Source: Methylobacterium sp. J-076 (GTDB lineage Bacteria > Pseudomonadota > Alphaproteobacteria > Rhizobiales > Beijerinckiaceae). Taken from it: a stretch of DNA of 64,000 bases. Positions 26,406-35,101 of this stretch are shown piece after piece. Where the stretch lies: assembly GCF_022829405.1 (NCBI RefSeq), contig NZ_JAKSXW010000149.1, forward strand, positions 124,001 to 188,000, in the 5' to 3' direction. Each line of letters starts with the position of its first letter. The first letter of the stretch is position 1. The position numbers and the translations under genes were made by a program. A model generated the notes under the pieces. It made no database searches. It was given only the letters and a program-made list of their open reading frames with translations, and had not been told where the DNA came from.

Positions 26406-27192
26406 AGGCCGCCTTCCGGGCCGTGACCTTGTGCAGCGTGATGAGGGCGGAGCCGCCCCGGCGGGCCTGGAGGGTCGCGCCCTTCGGCACGACCTGCCAG
26501 CCCTCGCGGCAACCGTCGATGGGCTCCGAGACGACCACGAGGCCGCCGGGTCCTTCCCGGTAGTAGAGGCTCGGCGGGCGGCTGTCGCAGGCCCAGCGAT
26601 AGGCGGTCAGGGTCTCGCCATCCGTCAGCACGGCGGTGAAGCGCAGGGGCTCGGCGACCGAGGCCGCCTGCATCAGGCCGCGGATCGTCTCGATGGTCCG
26701 CGCCATGGCGCCGACCGGATCGTCCGCGAGCCCGTTGGCCAGGGCGAGCAGGAAGATCGCCTCGGAATCCGTGCTGCCGCGGCGGCTGTCGTAGAGCTCG
26801 TCCGGGATCAGCGCCTCCAGGCGCCGCTTGATCCGGCAATACCCGCCGATCTGCCCGTTGTGCATGAACAGGTGCCGGCCATGGGCGAAGGGATGGCAGT
26901 TCGCCCGCGCCGTGGCCGTTCCGGTTGCGGCCCGGACATGGGCGAAGAAGGTCCGCGCCCGCACCTGCCCGCAGAGGTTGACGAGGTTCTCGTCGGACCA
27001 GGCGGGGGAGATGTCCCGGTAGATGCCCGGCTCCGCGCGCTCGCCATACCAGCCGATGCCGAACCCGTCCCCGTTGGTCTCGGTCTTTCCCTCGTCCGCA
27101 TGCAGGGACTGATGCACCAGCGAATGCGTCGGCGCGCAGACCAGATCGGAGAGGAAGACCGGCTCTCCGCTGTAGGCGAGAAAGCGGCACAT
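26404..27192 (-). CDS. class II glutamine amidotransferase (YafJ/EgtC-like)
   Basis: 262 residues. The ATG at 27192 puts the catalytic Cys at position 2 (MCRFLAYSGEPVFL), as class II amidotransferases require after Met removal. This decides the start against an in-frame TTG nine bases upstream. Other family marks are TNGDGFGIGWYG, FFAHVRAATGTATARANCHP and FMHNGQIGGY. The domain releases ammonia from glutamine or, in EgtC-like members, hydrolyses a gamma-glutamyl amide. There is no ergothioneine gene nearby, so the acceptor or substrate is unknown. Confidence 0.85.
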   Translation of the reverse strand: MCRFLAYSGEPVFLSDLVCAPTHSLVHQSLHADEGKTETNGDGFGIGWYGERAEPGIYRDISPAWSDENLVNLCGQVRARTFFAHVRAATGTATARANCHPFAHGRHLFMHNGQIGGYCRIKRRLEALIPDELYDSRRGSTDSEAIFLLALANGLADDPVGAMARTIETIRGLMQAASVAEPLRFTAVLTDGETLTAYRWACDSRPPSLYYREGPGGLVVVSEPIDGCREGWQVVPKGATLQARRGGSALITLHKVTARKAA

Positions 27193-27509
27193 GTCGGACA
27201 AGGACCCCTATACTCGGCGCGGCGGGACATCCGCCCTGGCGTAGCCCCGACCGCGGGTCCAGGCCACGTCACTTGAGTGTAACCGTCGCGCCCGGTTGGT
27301 GAACAGTTTCTTAACCCGCGCTGCCATGCGCATATTTGAGGCGGCCCGCCTTTCCACGCAGCGGCGTGACTACAGGGCAGGCATACCGTGCCGGCGGGCG
27401 ACTCTTGTAGGCGGCTCCGTACCGGGCCAGCATGGCCGAATCAGGGAATCAGCCGCGCGACACGGCGCGGAACCCTTCGAGAGGCATTGCCCACAGACAG
27501 GAGTTTCGC

Positions 27510-27905
27510 ATGGACTGCGCACGCACGGACAGTCACGCCCCGATCGCCCTCGTCGTCGAAGACGACGCCGCGGTCCGCCACCTCGCGACGGCCGTGCTGG
27601 AGGAGACCGACCTCGGCGTGATCGCCTGCGAAAGCGCGGAGGATGCCCTGTCCGTCCTCGAGCGGGACGACGTCACCGTCGCCCTGCTGTTCGCCGACAT
27701 CCGCCTGCCGGGGGCGATGGACGGAGTCTCCCTCGCCCAGGCCGTCGGTCGCCGCTGGCCCGACGTGCGGGTGATCGTCACCTCCGGCGGCGCCCGCGAC
27801 GTCTCGCTGCCCGACCGGGCGGTGTTCATGCAGAAGCCGTGGCGGGCGCTGGACGTCCTCGTCCAGGCCGAGCGCGCCACCCTGGACACGATGAAGGCGG
27901 CCTGA
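27510..27905 (+). CDS. single-domain response regulator (CheY-like)
   Basis: 131 residues forming a receiver domain alone. It has IALVVEDDAAVRHLATAV, the phosphorylatable Asp in LLFADIRLPGAMDG, TSGG in place of T-S/A, and the conserved Lys in FMQKPW. It has no output domain, so it must act through protein contacts in a phosphorelay. CAGGAG lies 6 bases before the ATG at 27510; the frame is also open from 27432, but that part lacks receiver-like sequence. It is followed by a strong terminator. Confidence 0.85.
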   Translation: MDCARTDSHAPIALVVEDDAAVRHLATAVLEETDLGVIACESAEDALSVLERDDVTVALLFADIRLPGAMDGVSLAQAVGRRWPDVRVIVTSGGARDVSLPDRAVFMQKPWRALDVLVQAERATLDTMKAA

Positions 27906-27933
27906 CACCGCCCTCTCTCCCAAGTCCGAACGG

Positions 27934-27969
27934 AAAAGGCCCGGACCGTGTGAACGGTCCGGGCCTTTT
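27934..27969. terminator. strong bidirectional intrinsic terminator
   Basis: A perfect 16-bp stem has arms at 27934-27949 and 27954-27969 with a GTGA loop. The stem starts with AAAA and ends with TTTT, so either strand gives a GC stem followed by U residues. It separates the response regulator (plus) from rpsU (minus), which converge here. Confidence 0.9.
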
Positions 27970-28014
27970 CGTGTGTCCGTTCGGGACCCCCGCCGCCAGG
28001 GCGGGGACGCCGGA

Positions 28015-28347
28015 TCAGGCCGCGGTGGCCGGGCCGGCGTTGGCGGCCGAGAACTGGCCCTGGTTGGTCTGCGCCTGGGCGGCGGTGGGCAGGCCGGGAC
28101 GACGGCCGGCGCCGGCAACCCGGGGCTTGGGCTTCGGGGCGGCGATCAGCCCCTCGCGGATCGCGGTCTTGCGGGCCTGCTTGCGGGCGCGGCGGACGGC
28201 CTCGGCCTTCTCGCGGGCGCGGCGCACCGACGGCTTCTCATAGGCCTTGCGCTGCTTCATCTCGCGGAAGATGCCTTCGCGCTGCATCTTCTTCTTGAGG
28301 ACGCGGAGCGCCTGATCGACGTTGTTGTCGCGAACGAGTACCTGCAA
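28015..28347 (-). CDS. rpsU: 30S ribosomal protein S21 with long C-terminal tail
   Basis: 110 residues. The conserved S21 core starts at the first codons (QVLVRDNNVDQALRVLKKKM, then QREGIFREMKQRKAYEKPSV), followed by the basic helix RRAREKAEAVRRARKQARK. A tail of about 45 residues rich in Ala, Pro and Gln (ending QFSAANAGPATAA) is longer than in most alphaproteobacterial S21 proteins. S21 sits near the 3' end of 16S rRNA and aids initiation. The start is a TTG at 28347: the conserved N-terminus begins right there, no ATG or GTG is available, and AAGGA lies about 10 bases upstream. Confidence 0.9.
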   Translation of the reverse strand: MQVLVRDNNVDQALRVLKKKMQREGIFREMKQRKAYEKPSVRRAREKAEAVRRARKQARKTAIREGLIAAPKPKPRVAGAGRRPGLPTAAQAQTNQGQFSAANAGPATAA

Positions 28348-28613
28348 CGGAAGAGATCCTTGATGGCCTGTGTCGTTGGAACGCGCGGCCAGTCGCCGAT
28401 ACGTAAACCGACAAAGTCCCTCGCCCGGATCAGGCCCGGGAGGGACGCCCAAGATCGGTCTACGAATCGGCACGGGGAACGCGCCTTGGCGGGCCTTCTA
28501 CACCAAGCGCTGCCGAGTTCCAATACGCGGGTCTCACGACGCGGGCGCGATCTGCGCCCCCGCGTGGGGCCCGTCTGCGTCATCGGGTTTGGTCCCACCC
28601 GGCCGGGGGGTGC

Positions 28614-28619
28614 TATGAT
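28614..28619 (+). promoter_or_regulatory. -10 box next to the threonine aldolase start (possible leaderless mRNA)
   Basis: TATGAT at 28614-28619 ends only 6 bases before the ATG at 28626. A TTGGTC lies 19 bases further upstream. If used, transcription would begin at or within a base or two of the start codon. No ribosome-binding sequence lies in between. Confidence 0.4.
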
Positions 28620-28625
28620 CCGGCC

Positions 28626-29675
28626 ATGACGCACGACGACGCCCAGCAATTCGCCAGCGACAACTATTCCGGCATCTGCCCCGAGGCGTGGGCTGCGATG
28701 GCGGCGGCGAATTCCGGCCACGCCCCGGCCTATGGCGAGGATGCCTGGACCGCCCGGGCCGCCGACGCGTTCCGCGACTTATTCGAGACGTCCTGCGACG
28801 TGTTCTTCGCCTTCAACGGGACGGCGGCCAACGCGCTCGCCCTCGCCGCCCTGTGCCAATCCTACCACAGCGTGATCTGCGCCGACTCGGCCCATGTCGA
28901 GACCGACGAGTGCGGTGCCCCGGAATTCTTCTCCAACGGCTCGAAGCTGCTGACCGTCCGGACCGAGGGCGGCAAGCTGACGCCGCCGGCGATCCGCGCC
29001 CTGGCGACGAACCGCAACGACATCCACTTCCCCCGGCCGCGGGTGGTGACGATCACCCAGCCGACCGAGACCGGGCAGGTCTACACCCTGGCCGAGATCC
29101 GCGCCCTGTCGGACGAGTGCCGCCAGCTCGGTCTCGCCCTGCACATGGACGGGTCGCGCTTCGCCAATGCCTGCGCCGGCCTGGGCTGCAGCCCCGCCGA
29201 CATGACGTGGCGGGCGGGCGTCGACGTGCTGTGCTTCGGCGGCACGAAGAACGGGATGCATGCCGGCGAGGCGGTGGTGTTCTTCGATGCCAAGCTGGCG
29301 GAGGATTTCGGCTACCGCTGCAAGCAGGCGGGCCAGCTCGCCTCGAAGATGCGGTTCCTGGCGGCCCCCTGGGTCGGGATGCTGGAGAGTGGCGCGTGGC
29401 TGCGCAACGGCGCCCACGGCAACGCCTGCGCCACGCGCTTCGCCGCGGCGGTGGCCGGGATGGCGGGCGTGCGCGCGCTGTTCCCCGTCGAGGCCAACGC
29501 GGTGTTCCTCAGCCTGCCGCCGGCCATGGCGGAGGGCCTGAGGCTGCGGGGCTGGCGGTTCTACACGTTCATCGGCGGGGGAGCCCGCTTCATGTTCGGC
29601 TGGGATGCCGAGCCGCAGCGGGTCGATGCGTTGATCGCCGACCTCCGCTTGCTGGCGGTGGCGGAGGCGGCCTGA
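28626..29675 (+). CDS. ltaE: low-specificity L-threonine aldolase
   Basis: 349 residues of the PLP-dependent beta-eliminating lyase fold. It starts with QQFASDNYSGICPE. The PLP phosphate site is FNGTAANALAL, D175 in LALHMDGSRFANA contacts the cofactor nitrogen, and the Schiff-base lysine is K208 in LCFGGTKNGMHAGEA. It splits L-threonine or L-allo-threonine into glycine and acetaldehyde and may act on related beta-hydroxy amino acids. Length is normal. A TATGAT box sits immediately upstream with no ribosome site. Confidence 0.87.
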   Translation: MTHDDAQQFASDNYSGICPEAWAAMAAANSGHAPAYGEDAWTARAADAFRDLFETSCDVFFAFNGTAANALALAALCQSYHSVICADSAHVETDECGAPEFFSNGSKLLTVRTEGGKLTPPAIRALATNRNDIHFPRPRVVTITQPTETGQVYTLAEIRALSDECRQLGLALHMDGSRFANACAGLGCSPADMTWRAGVDVLCFGGTKNGMHAGEAVVFFDAKLAEDFGYRCKQAGQLASKMRFLAAPWVGMLESGAWLRNGAHGNACATRFAAAVAGMAGVRALFPVEANAVFLSLPPAMAEGLRLRGWRFYTFIGGGARFMFGWDAEPQRVDALIADLRLLAVAEAA

Positions 29676-29800
29676 CGGGTCGCGCTGCTGTCCTTCCGCA
29701 CCGCCGCCATGGCGAGCGCCGCGACGCAACGACGGCGCGGGTGGGGGGAGCGCGGGGTGAGGGCTGGGAAAAGCCGGGACGTGGCCGCGGGCGCTTCCCC

Positions 29801-30970
29801 TCAGATCAGCGCGAGGTTTGCCGGGTCGTTGCCCGGGAAGATCCGCCGGAGGGCGTTCTGGTCCAGGCCGTAGAGACGGCCGAGCAACCCCGCGAGCAGG
29901 GACCGGTAGTCGGTCAGCACCGGCCAGTCCCGGTTCTGGAACAGGTGCGCCTCGTCGGCGCGGACCTGCGGGCCGGCGATCCGGCCGCCGCGGACCCCAC
30001 CGCCCAGCACCCAGTAGACGGAGCCGTGGCCGTGGTCGGTCCCGCGGGAGCCGTTCTCGCGAAACGTCCGGCCGAACTCGGACAGGACCACCACCACCGT
30101 GTCGGACCAGCCGGGGCCGATCTCCTCCACGAAGCCCGCGATGCCCCGGCCCAGCTCGCCGAGGCGGTCGGCGAGGTAGCCCCTGGCGCCGCCCTGGTTC
30201 ACGTGCGTGTCCCAGCCGCCGACATCCACGAAGCCGAGGTTGAAGCTCTCGCGCATCAGGCGTCCGATCCGCCGGGCCGACAGCTCGAAACCCCTGGGGG
30301 AGGCCGCGCCGCGGTCGGCTTGATCGGCGTGGCTGGAGATCGACTGGTAGACCTCGTCGCGCACCCGGAAGCCTTCCGCCACGGCGCCCGCCAGCGGCGT
30401 GTCCCGGTACATCCCGGCGATCAGCTTGGCTTGGCGCTCGTCGATGCCGGGCTTGCCGACGCCGTTGATGGCGATGTTCGGCACCGCCTCGTGCCCCCGG
30501 AAGATCAGCGGAAGCTGCTCGGTGAACGCGATGGGGCGCACCCGCGTCAGCTCCCCGGCCAGCCGGGCCATGAAGCCGGAATTGTAGTCGCGGGAGGCGC
30601 CGAGGGTCTGGCCCAGCTCGATCGTGTCCTGCGTCTCGAAATGACTGCGGGTGAGGTCGTCGGTCCCCGCGAAGGGCACGAAGGCGGCCTGCCCCTTGGC
30701 GAAGAGGGGCAGGATCGTGTCGCGCAGGGCGGGGTGCAGCCCCCAATCTCCATCGAGGGCGAGGGCGTCCGGACGGGCGACGGCGAGGTTCGGGCGGACG
30801 CGGTAGTAGAACTCGCTTCCCGTCGGGATGACGACGTTGGCGGCGTCGTAGGCGCCGCGCAGGAACACCACGAGCAGGCGCGCATCCGCCCTCGGCGCGG
30901 CCCAGACCCGGCCCGCGACGGTGGAGAGGCCGAGCCCGGAGGCGAGCCCAAGGAGATCGCGGCGGTTCAT
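29801..30970 (-). CDS. exported DUF1501 protein (Tat signal)
   Basis: 389 residues. It starts with a twin-arginine signal (MNRRDLLGLASGLGLSTVAG, cleavage near WAA). DUF1501 marks follow: LLVVFLRGAYDAANVVIP, the metal-type motif DVGGWDTHVNQGG, SEFGRTFRENGSRGTDHGHG and VYWVLGGGVRGG. The fold is related to alkaline phosphatase/sulfatase-type enzymes, but no substrate is known. The start overlaps the DUF1800 stop by 4 bases (ATGA), so the two are co-translated. The tatABC genes are elsewhere in this window. Confidence 0.85.
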   Translation of the reverse strand: MNRRDLLGLASGLGLSTVAGRVWAAPRADARLLVVFLRGAYDAANVVIPTGSEFYYRVRPNLAVARPDALALDGDWGLHPALRDTILPLFAKGQAAFVPFAGTDDLTRSHFETQDTIELGQTLGASRDYNSGFMARLAGELTRVRPIAFTEQLPLIFRGHEAVPNIAINGVGKPGIDERQAKLIAGMYRDTPLAGAVAEGFRVRDEVYQSISSHADQADRGAASPRGFELSARRIGRLMRESFNLGFVDVGGWDTHVNQGGARGYLADRLGELGRGIAGFVEEIGPGWSDTVVVVLSEFGRTFRENGSRGTDHGHGSVYWVLGGGVRGGRIAGPQVRADEAHLFQNRDWPVLTDYRSLLAGLLGRLYGLDQNALRRIFPGNDPANLALI

Positions 30971-32514
30971 CGGGCGAATTCCGGCGAGGCGAGGAAGAGG
31001 GTGTTCCAATCCTGGGGGGAGACCGCCTGGGCGAGGGCCGCGCGGGTCGCGGGGCTGAGGCCGCCCTCCAGGACGGTGAAGTAGAACCCATTGGCGATGA
31101 GCGGGAAGGCCGGCTCGTCCGGCCTTCCCTCGGCCGGCTTGAACAGGCCCGCGGGGCCTGAGCCGATCTGCCGGGCCACCTCGAACCGGGCGGCGAGCTG
31201 CCCCGGCCCGGACCATGCGGCGGCGTCGGTCGGGTAGCCGTCCGGGGTGGTGCGGCCGAACAGGCCCTCACCGAGGCGGTTCAGCCATCCGAGCACGGGG
31301 CCGGCATTGAGGATCACCCGCCCGTCATAGGCCATGCGCAGGGCCGAGAGGACGTAGCGCATCGGATCCTTGAACTGGCCGGGCTGCGAGGCCGCGAAGG
31401 CGGGGCTGCGGACCAGGGCCTCCATCACCGCGGCGATGTCCCCGTCGCTGCGGGCGAACACCTGCGCGAGTTGGGCCGCCAGGGCCTCGTCCGGTGGATG
31501 GCCCAGGTAGTAGGCGGCGAGCGCCCGGGTGACGTTCCGGGCCGTGGCGGGGGAGCGGGCGATGAGGTCGAGGGCTTCCTCCACCTCCGCGAAGCCCTGG
31601 CTGCGGATCTCGTGCCCGAGGAAGAGCTTGGCGCCGTAATCGTGTCGGTTGGGGTTGAAGACGAACAGGCCGTCGCGCAGGAGGTCGGCCCGCCGCTCGG
31701 GCCTCACCTTGGTCTCGTCGCGGGTCGGCGCGACGCCCACACCGGTCAGGATCCGTGCCAGGGCCTCCACGTCGGCCTGGGTGTAGCCGGAGCCGACGCC
31801 CATCGTGTGCAGTTCCATGGCCTCCCGGGCGTAGTTCTCGTTGATGTGCCCGGCGGCGTTGTCCGTGTTGTCGAGGTAGCGCAGCATCGCCGGGTGGCGC
31901 AGGCTCGCTTCCAGGAGGTCGCGGAAGCGGCCGAGGGCCCGCGGGCGGATCGCCGTATCGACGTAGTCTCCGATCCCGGCGCGGATCGTCGCCTTGCCCT
32001 GGTGGACGTTGAAACGGTTGAACCAGAACCACGTCAGCCGCTCGCGAAGCTGATCGGGGGCGTAGAGCGCCCGGAGGATCGTCGTCGAGGCGGCCTGCCT
32101 GCCGGCATCCTGCAGGAGCACTTGGAACGCGTGTTCCGCCGATTTGCGGGCCTCGGGATCCGGCTCGGAATCGGCCGCACGCTTGAACGCGTCGAGGTAG
32201 AGGGCACGCTCGTACAGGCTGTCCTTCGGCGTCAGCCCGTCGATCACCGGCTGGACCGCGGCCGGCAGGCGCGATGGGGTCGGCGGATGCAACTGCTCCC
32301 TCAGCCACGCCTCCCTGCCCTTCGCGCGCAGTTCGGCGAAGGAGGAGGGCGAGGCGCCCCAGGTCAGGGCGTCGAGGAAGGCCGCATCCTCCGCCGGCGA
32401 GGGTGTCGCCGGGGAGGGGGCCGCCGCGAGGGGGCAGGCGGCGAGCGGCAGGGCGGCTGCGGCGAGCAACGCGCGGCGGCACCCCCGCGCGGCCGCCGAC
32501 ACCACCGCCCCCAT
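30967..32514 (-). CDS. exported DUF1800 protein
   Basis: 515 residues. The N-terminus is a signal peptide (RRALLAAAALPLAACPLAAA), possibly a lipoprotein signal because LAAC fits a lipobox. The DUF1800 domain has ERLTWFWFNRFNVHQGK, LRYLDNTDNAAGHINENYAR, EAMELHTMGVGSGYTQADV and GHEIRSQGFAEVEEALDLIA. DUF1800 and DUF1501 proteins occur together as adjacent genes in many bacteria and are thought to act as a secreted pair of unknown function. It is divergent from prfC across 337 bases. The start is the ATG at 32514. Confidence 0.83.
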   Translation of the reverse strand: MGAVVSAAARGCRRALLAAAALPLAACPLAAAPSPATPSPAEDAAFLDALTWGASPSSFAELRAKGREAWLREQLHPPTPSRLPAAVQPVIDGLTPKDSLYERALYLDAFKRAADSEPDPEARKSAEHAFQVLLQDAGRQAASTTILRALYAPDQLRERLTWFWFNRFNVHQGKATIRAGIGDYVDTAIRPRALGRFRDLLEASLRHPAMLRYLDNTDNAAGHINENYAREAMELHTMGVGSGYTQADVEALARILTGVGVAPTRDETKVRPERRADLLRDGLFVFNPNRHDYGAKLFLGHEIRSQGFAEVEEALDLIARSPATARNVTRALAAYYLGHPPDEALAAQLAQVFARSDGDIAAVMEALVRSPAFAASQPGQFKDPMRYVLSALRMAYDGRVILNAGPVLGWLNRLGEGLFGRTTPDGYPTDAAAWSGPGQLAARFEVARQIGSGPAGLFKPAEGRPDEPAFPLIANGFYFTVLEGGLSPATRAALAQAVSPQDWNTLFLASPEFAR

Positions 32515-32851
32515 CGCGTGTGAAATCGCCCGGCGCGCGCGCGCCGCGAAGGGTTCCGGCAAAGCCGCGTGCGGACCGGTCGCCCGAGCCCGGATGGTCT
32601 CGCCCCGCACGGCAGGACCGTGCGGGTGGGACCCCACGTCGGGCATGACCGTCGAGCGTTGCTGCATCGTCCCTCGCCCCTCGCCCCGGTGGGGCGCCGG
32701 GGAGACGATGCGAGCCGAGAATGTCGGCGGTGTGTCGCGAAGTTTGCGCTTGTTTGCGGTCCGGGGCCCGCCTCCGTGGCCGCTCCCTCGACCGCTCAGG
32801 GCGGGCAGGGTACACCGCAGCGAACCGCACCCGCGCGACGAAGACCTTTCC
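32515..32851. other. divergent intergenic region with two hairpins
   Basis: 337 bases between the DUF1800 gene and prfC. CCCGCACGG (32604-32612) pairs perfectly with CCGTGCGGG (32618-32626). A larger hairpin joins GCATCGTC (32664-32671) to GACGATGC (32704-32711), with a nested GCCCC/GGGGC stem inside. These could be leader structures or repeat remnants. No clear promoter hexamers were found. Confidence 0.5.
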
Positions 32852-34465
32852 ATGTTGATGCAGACACGTACCGACGCGCCCCCGGCCGATCCGGTGGCCC
32901 GGCGGCGGACCTTCGCCATCATCTCCCACCCGGATGCCGGCAAGACCACGCTCACCGAAAAGCTGCTGCTGTTCGGCGGCGCGATCCAGCTCGCGGGCGA
33001 GGTGAAGGCGAAGCGCAACCGGGTCTCCACCCGCTCCGACTGGATGGGCATCGAGAAGGAGCGCGGCATCTCGGTCGTCACCTCGGTGATGACGTTCGAG
33101 TACGGCGACTGCGTCTTCAACCTGCTCGACACTCCGGGCCACGAGGACTTCTCGGAGGATACGTACCGGACGCTCACGGCGGTCGATTCGGCCGTGATGG
33201 TGATCGACGCGGCCAAGGGCATCGAGGCGCGCACCCGCAAGCTGTTCGAGGTGTGCCGCCTGCGCGACATCCCGATCGTCACCTTCGTGAACAAGCTCGA
33301 CCGGGAGTCCCGCGACCCGTTCGATCTGCTGGACGAGATCGAGAAGACGCTCGCCCTCGATGCCGCCCCGGTGACGTGGCCCATCGGCTCCGGCCGCAAC
33401 TTCTCCGGCACGTACGAGCTCGGCATGAACCGGGTGCGCCGCCTCGACGCCGCCGACGATGCCGGCACCGTCCCGGTCTCGGGGCCGGAGGATCCGCTGT
33501 TCGACGCGCTGCTCACCGAGAACGGTGCGGCGGATGCGTGGCGCGAGGAGGTGGAGCTCGCCCAGGGCGGCCTGAAGGAATTCGACCTCGACGCCTTCCG
33601 GGAGGGCCACCTGACCCCGGTCTTCTTCGGCTCGGCGCTTCGCAATTTCGGCGTGCGCGACCTGATCGACGGCCTCGCCAAGGTCGCCCCGGCCCCCCGC
33701 GGCCAGGATGCCGACAAGCGCCGGGTGGAGCCCACCGAAGCGCGCATGACCGGCTTCGTCTTCAAGATCCAAGCGAACATGGACCCGAACCACCGGGACC
33801 GCATCGCCTTCATGCGCGTCTGCTCGGGCCGGCTCAACCGGGGGATGAAGGCCCGTCTGGTGCGGACGGGCAAGCCGATCTCGCTCTCGGCGCCGCAGTT
33901 CTTCTTCGCGCAGGACCGGGCCATCGCCGACGAGGCCTTTGCCGGCGATGTGGTCGGCATCCCGAACCACGGGACGCTGCGCATCGGCGATACCCTCACC
34001 GAGGGCGAGGAGATCGTCTTCCGCGGCGTGCCGAGCTTCGCGCCGGAAATCCTGCGCCGGATCAAGCTCACCGACGCCATGAAGGCGAAGAAGCTGAAGG
34101 AGGCGCTCCAGCAGATGGGCGAGGAGGGCGTGGTGCAGGTCTTCGTGCCCAACGACGGCAGCCAAGCCATCGTCGGCGTGGTCGGCGCCCTGCAGCTCGA
34201 CGTGCTCAAGGAACGGCTCCAGGCGGAATACGGCCTGCCGATCGACTACGAGATCTCGCGCTTCACCGTCTGCCGCTGGGTGACGGCGGATTCCACCGTG
34301 GACCTCGACAAGTTCATCGACAGCCACGGCTCGGCGATGGCGAGCGACCTCGACGGCGCCCCCGTCTTCATGGCCACCACCGCCTTCTCCCTGCGCTACG
34401 AGGAGGAGCGTTACTCGGCGGTCCGCTTCACCGATGTGAAGGACTACCAGAAGCAGGCGGGGTAG
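32852..34465 (+). CDS. prfC: peptide chain release factor 3
   Basis: 537 residues. The GTPase has G1 (ISHPDAGKTTLTEKLL), G3 (LLDTPGHEDFSEDTYR) and G4 (VTFVNKLDRES). The switch region RSDWMGIEKERGISVVTSVM is diagnostic for RF3 rather than EF-G. Domain II (GDVVGIPNHGTLRIGDTL) and the C-terminal RF3 domain (YGLPIDYEISRFTVCRWV) follow. RF3 removes RF1 or RF2 from the ribosome after peptide release. Length is normal. The start is the ATG at 32852; an ATG two codons later is also possible. Confidence 0.93.
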   Translation: MLMQTRTDAPPADPVARRRTFAIISHPDAGKTTLTEKLLLFGGAIQLAGEVKAKRNRVSTRSDWMGIEKERGISVVTSVMTFEYGDCVFNLLDTPGHEDFSEDTYRTLTAVDSAVMVIDAAKGIEARTRKLFEVCRLRDIPIVTFVNKLDRESRDPFDLLDEIEKTLALDAAPVTWPIGSGRNFSGTYELGMNRVRRLDAADDAGTVPVSGPEDPLFDALLTENGAADAWREEVELAQGGLKEFDLDAFREGHLTPVFFGSALRNFGVRDLIDGLAKVAPAPRGQDADKRRVEPTEARMTGFVFKIQANMDPNHRDRIAFMRVCSGRLNRGMKARLVRTGKPISLSAPQFFFAQDRAIADEAFAGDVVGIPNHGTLRIGDTLTEGEEIVFRGVPSFAPEILRRIKLTDAMKAKKLKEALQQMGEEGVVQVFVPNDGSQAIVGVVGALQLDVLKERLQAEYGLPIDYEISRFTVCRWVTADSTVDLDKFIDSHGSAMASDLDGAPVFMATTAFSLRYEEERYSAVRFTDVKDYQKQAG

Positions 34466-34486
34466 GGGGCACGCCTGCCTCCCCCC

Positions 34487-34514
34487 GATGGCGTCGGCGG
34501 GTTTCGGCGCCATC
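34487..34514 (+). terminator. hairpin after prfC
   Basis: GATGGCG (34487-34493) pairs with CGCCATC (34508-34514), 22 bases after the prfC stop. There is no U-tract. It is a possible terminator for prfC, facing the convergent response regulator gene. Confidence 0.35.
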
Positions 34515-34633
34515 GTGAGAAGAGCGAGTTGCCCGGCACCGTCCCGCCCGGAAGGGGAGCGCTCCGGATCGCCTCGGCCCCGCGGCGCCAGGGCGGCGGA
34601 GCCTGCGTGGCGCGGCAGTCGCCCGACCGCCGC

Positions 34634-35095
34634 CTAGTACTTGCCGAGCATCGGGAAGTCCTGCGACAGGCTCGACTGCGCCGCGATCGGCGCCTCGCGC
34701 TTGCGCGGCTTGCGGTTGATGACGTGCTTGAGCTTGGTCTTCAGCACGGCGATGTCGAACGGCTTCAGGATGAACGCGTCCGCCCCGGCCTGGTGGGCGA
34801 GGTTGATGTCCTCGAACTCGAAGGACGACTCGGTCAGGATGAAGGGGGTGTTCATCAGGGCGTCGTCGCTGCGGATCTCGCGCAGCAGCGTCAGGCCGTC
34901 CATCGGCTCCATATCGAGGTCCGAGATCACCAGGGCGTAGCGGCGCAGGCGCAGCTTTTCCAAGGCCTCGGGGCCGCTCGTCACGCCCTCGACATCGGGG
35001 AAGCCGATGCGCGACAGCAGCATCACCACGAGGCGCAGCAGCTTCTCCTGGTCGTCCACGACGAGGATCGGCGGGTGTTCGGTCGGCTCGCTCAT
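34634..35095 (-). CDS. single-domain response regulator in the BLUF operon
   Basis: 153 residues. The receiver has ILVVDDQEKLLRLVVMLL, the phosphorylatable Asp59 in LVISDLDMEPMDGL, Thr88 followed by Glu instead of Ala (ILTESSFEFED), and Lys111 in FILKPFDI. A basic, low-complexity tail (RKPRKREAPIAAQSSLSQDF) follows with no DNA-binding domain. It begins 6 bases after the BLUF gene stop, so the two are an operon. A stand-alone receiver next to flagellar genes is reminiscent of CheY, but the basic tail and TES motif differ. Its role as the BLUF output is an inference. Confidence 0.85.
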   Translation of the reverse strand: MSEPTEHPPILVVDDQEKLLRLVVMLLSRIGFPDVEGVTSGPEALEKLRLRRYALVISDLDMEPMDGLTLLREIRSDDALMNTPFILTESSFEFEDINLAHQAGADAFILKPFDIAVLKTKLKHVINRKPRKREAPIAAQSSLSQDFPMLGKY

Positions 35096-35101
35096 GGAAC
35101 C

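Noticed and set aside
30967..34209. A 1080-codon open frame on the minus strand running from the DUF1800 gene through prfC
   Set aside because: Only its C-terminal 515 codons (DUF1800) look like protein. The rest is antisense to prfC, whose sequence is a clear RF3; the open frame is a GC-bias effect.
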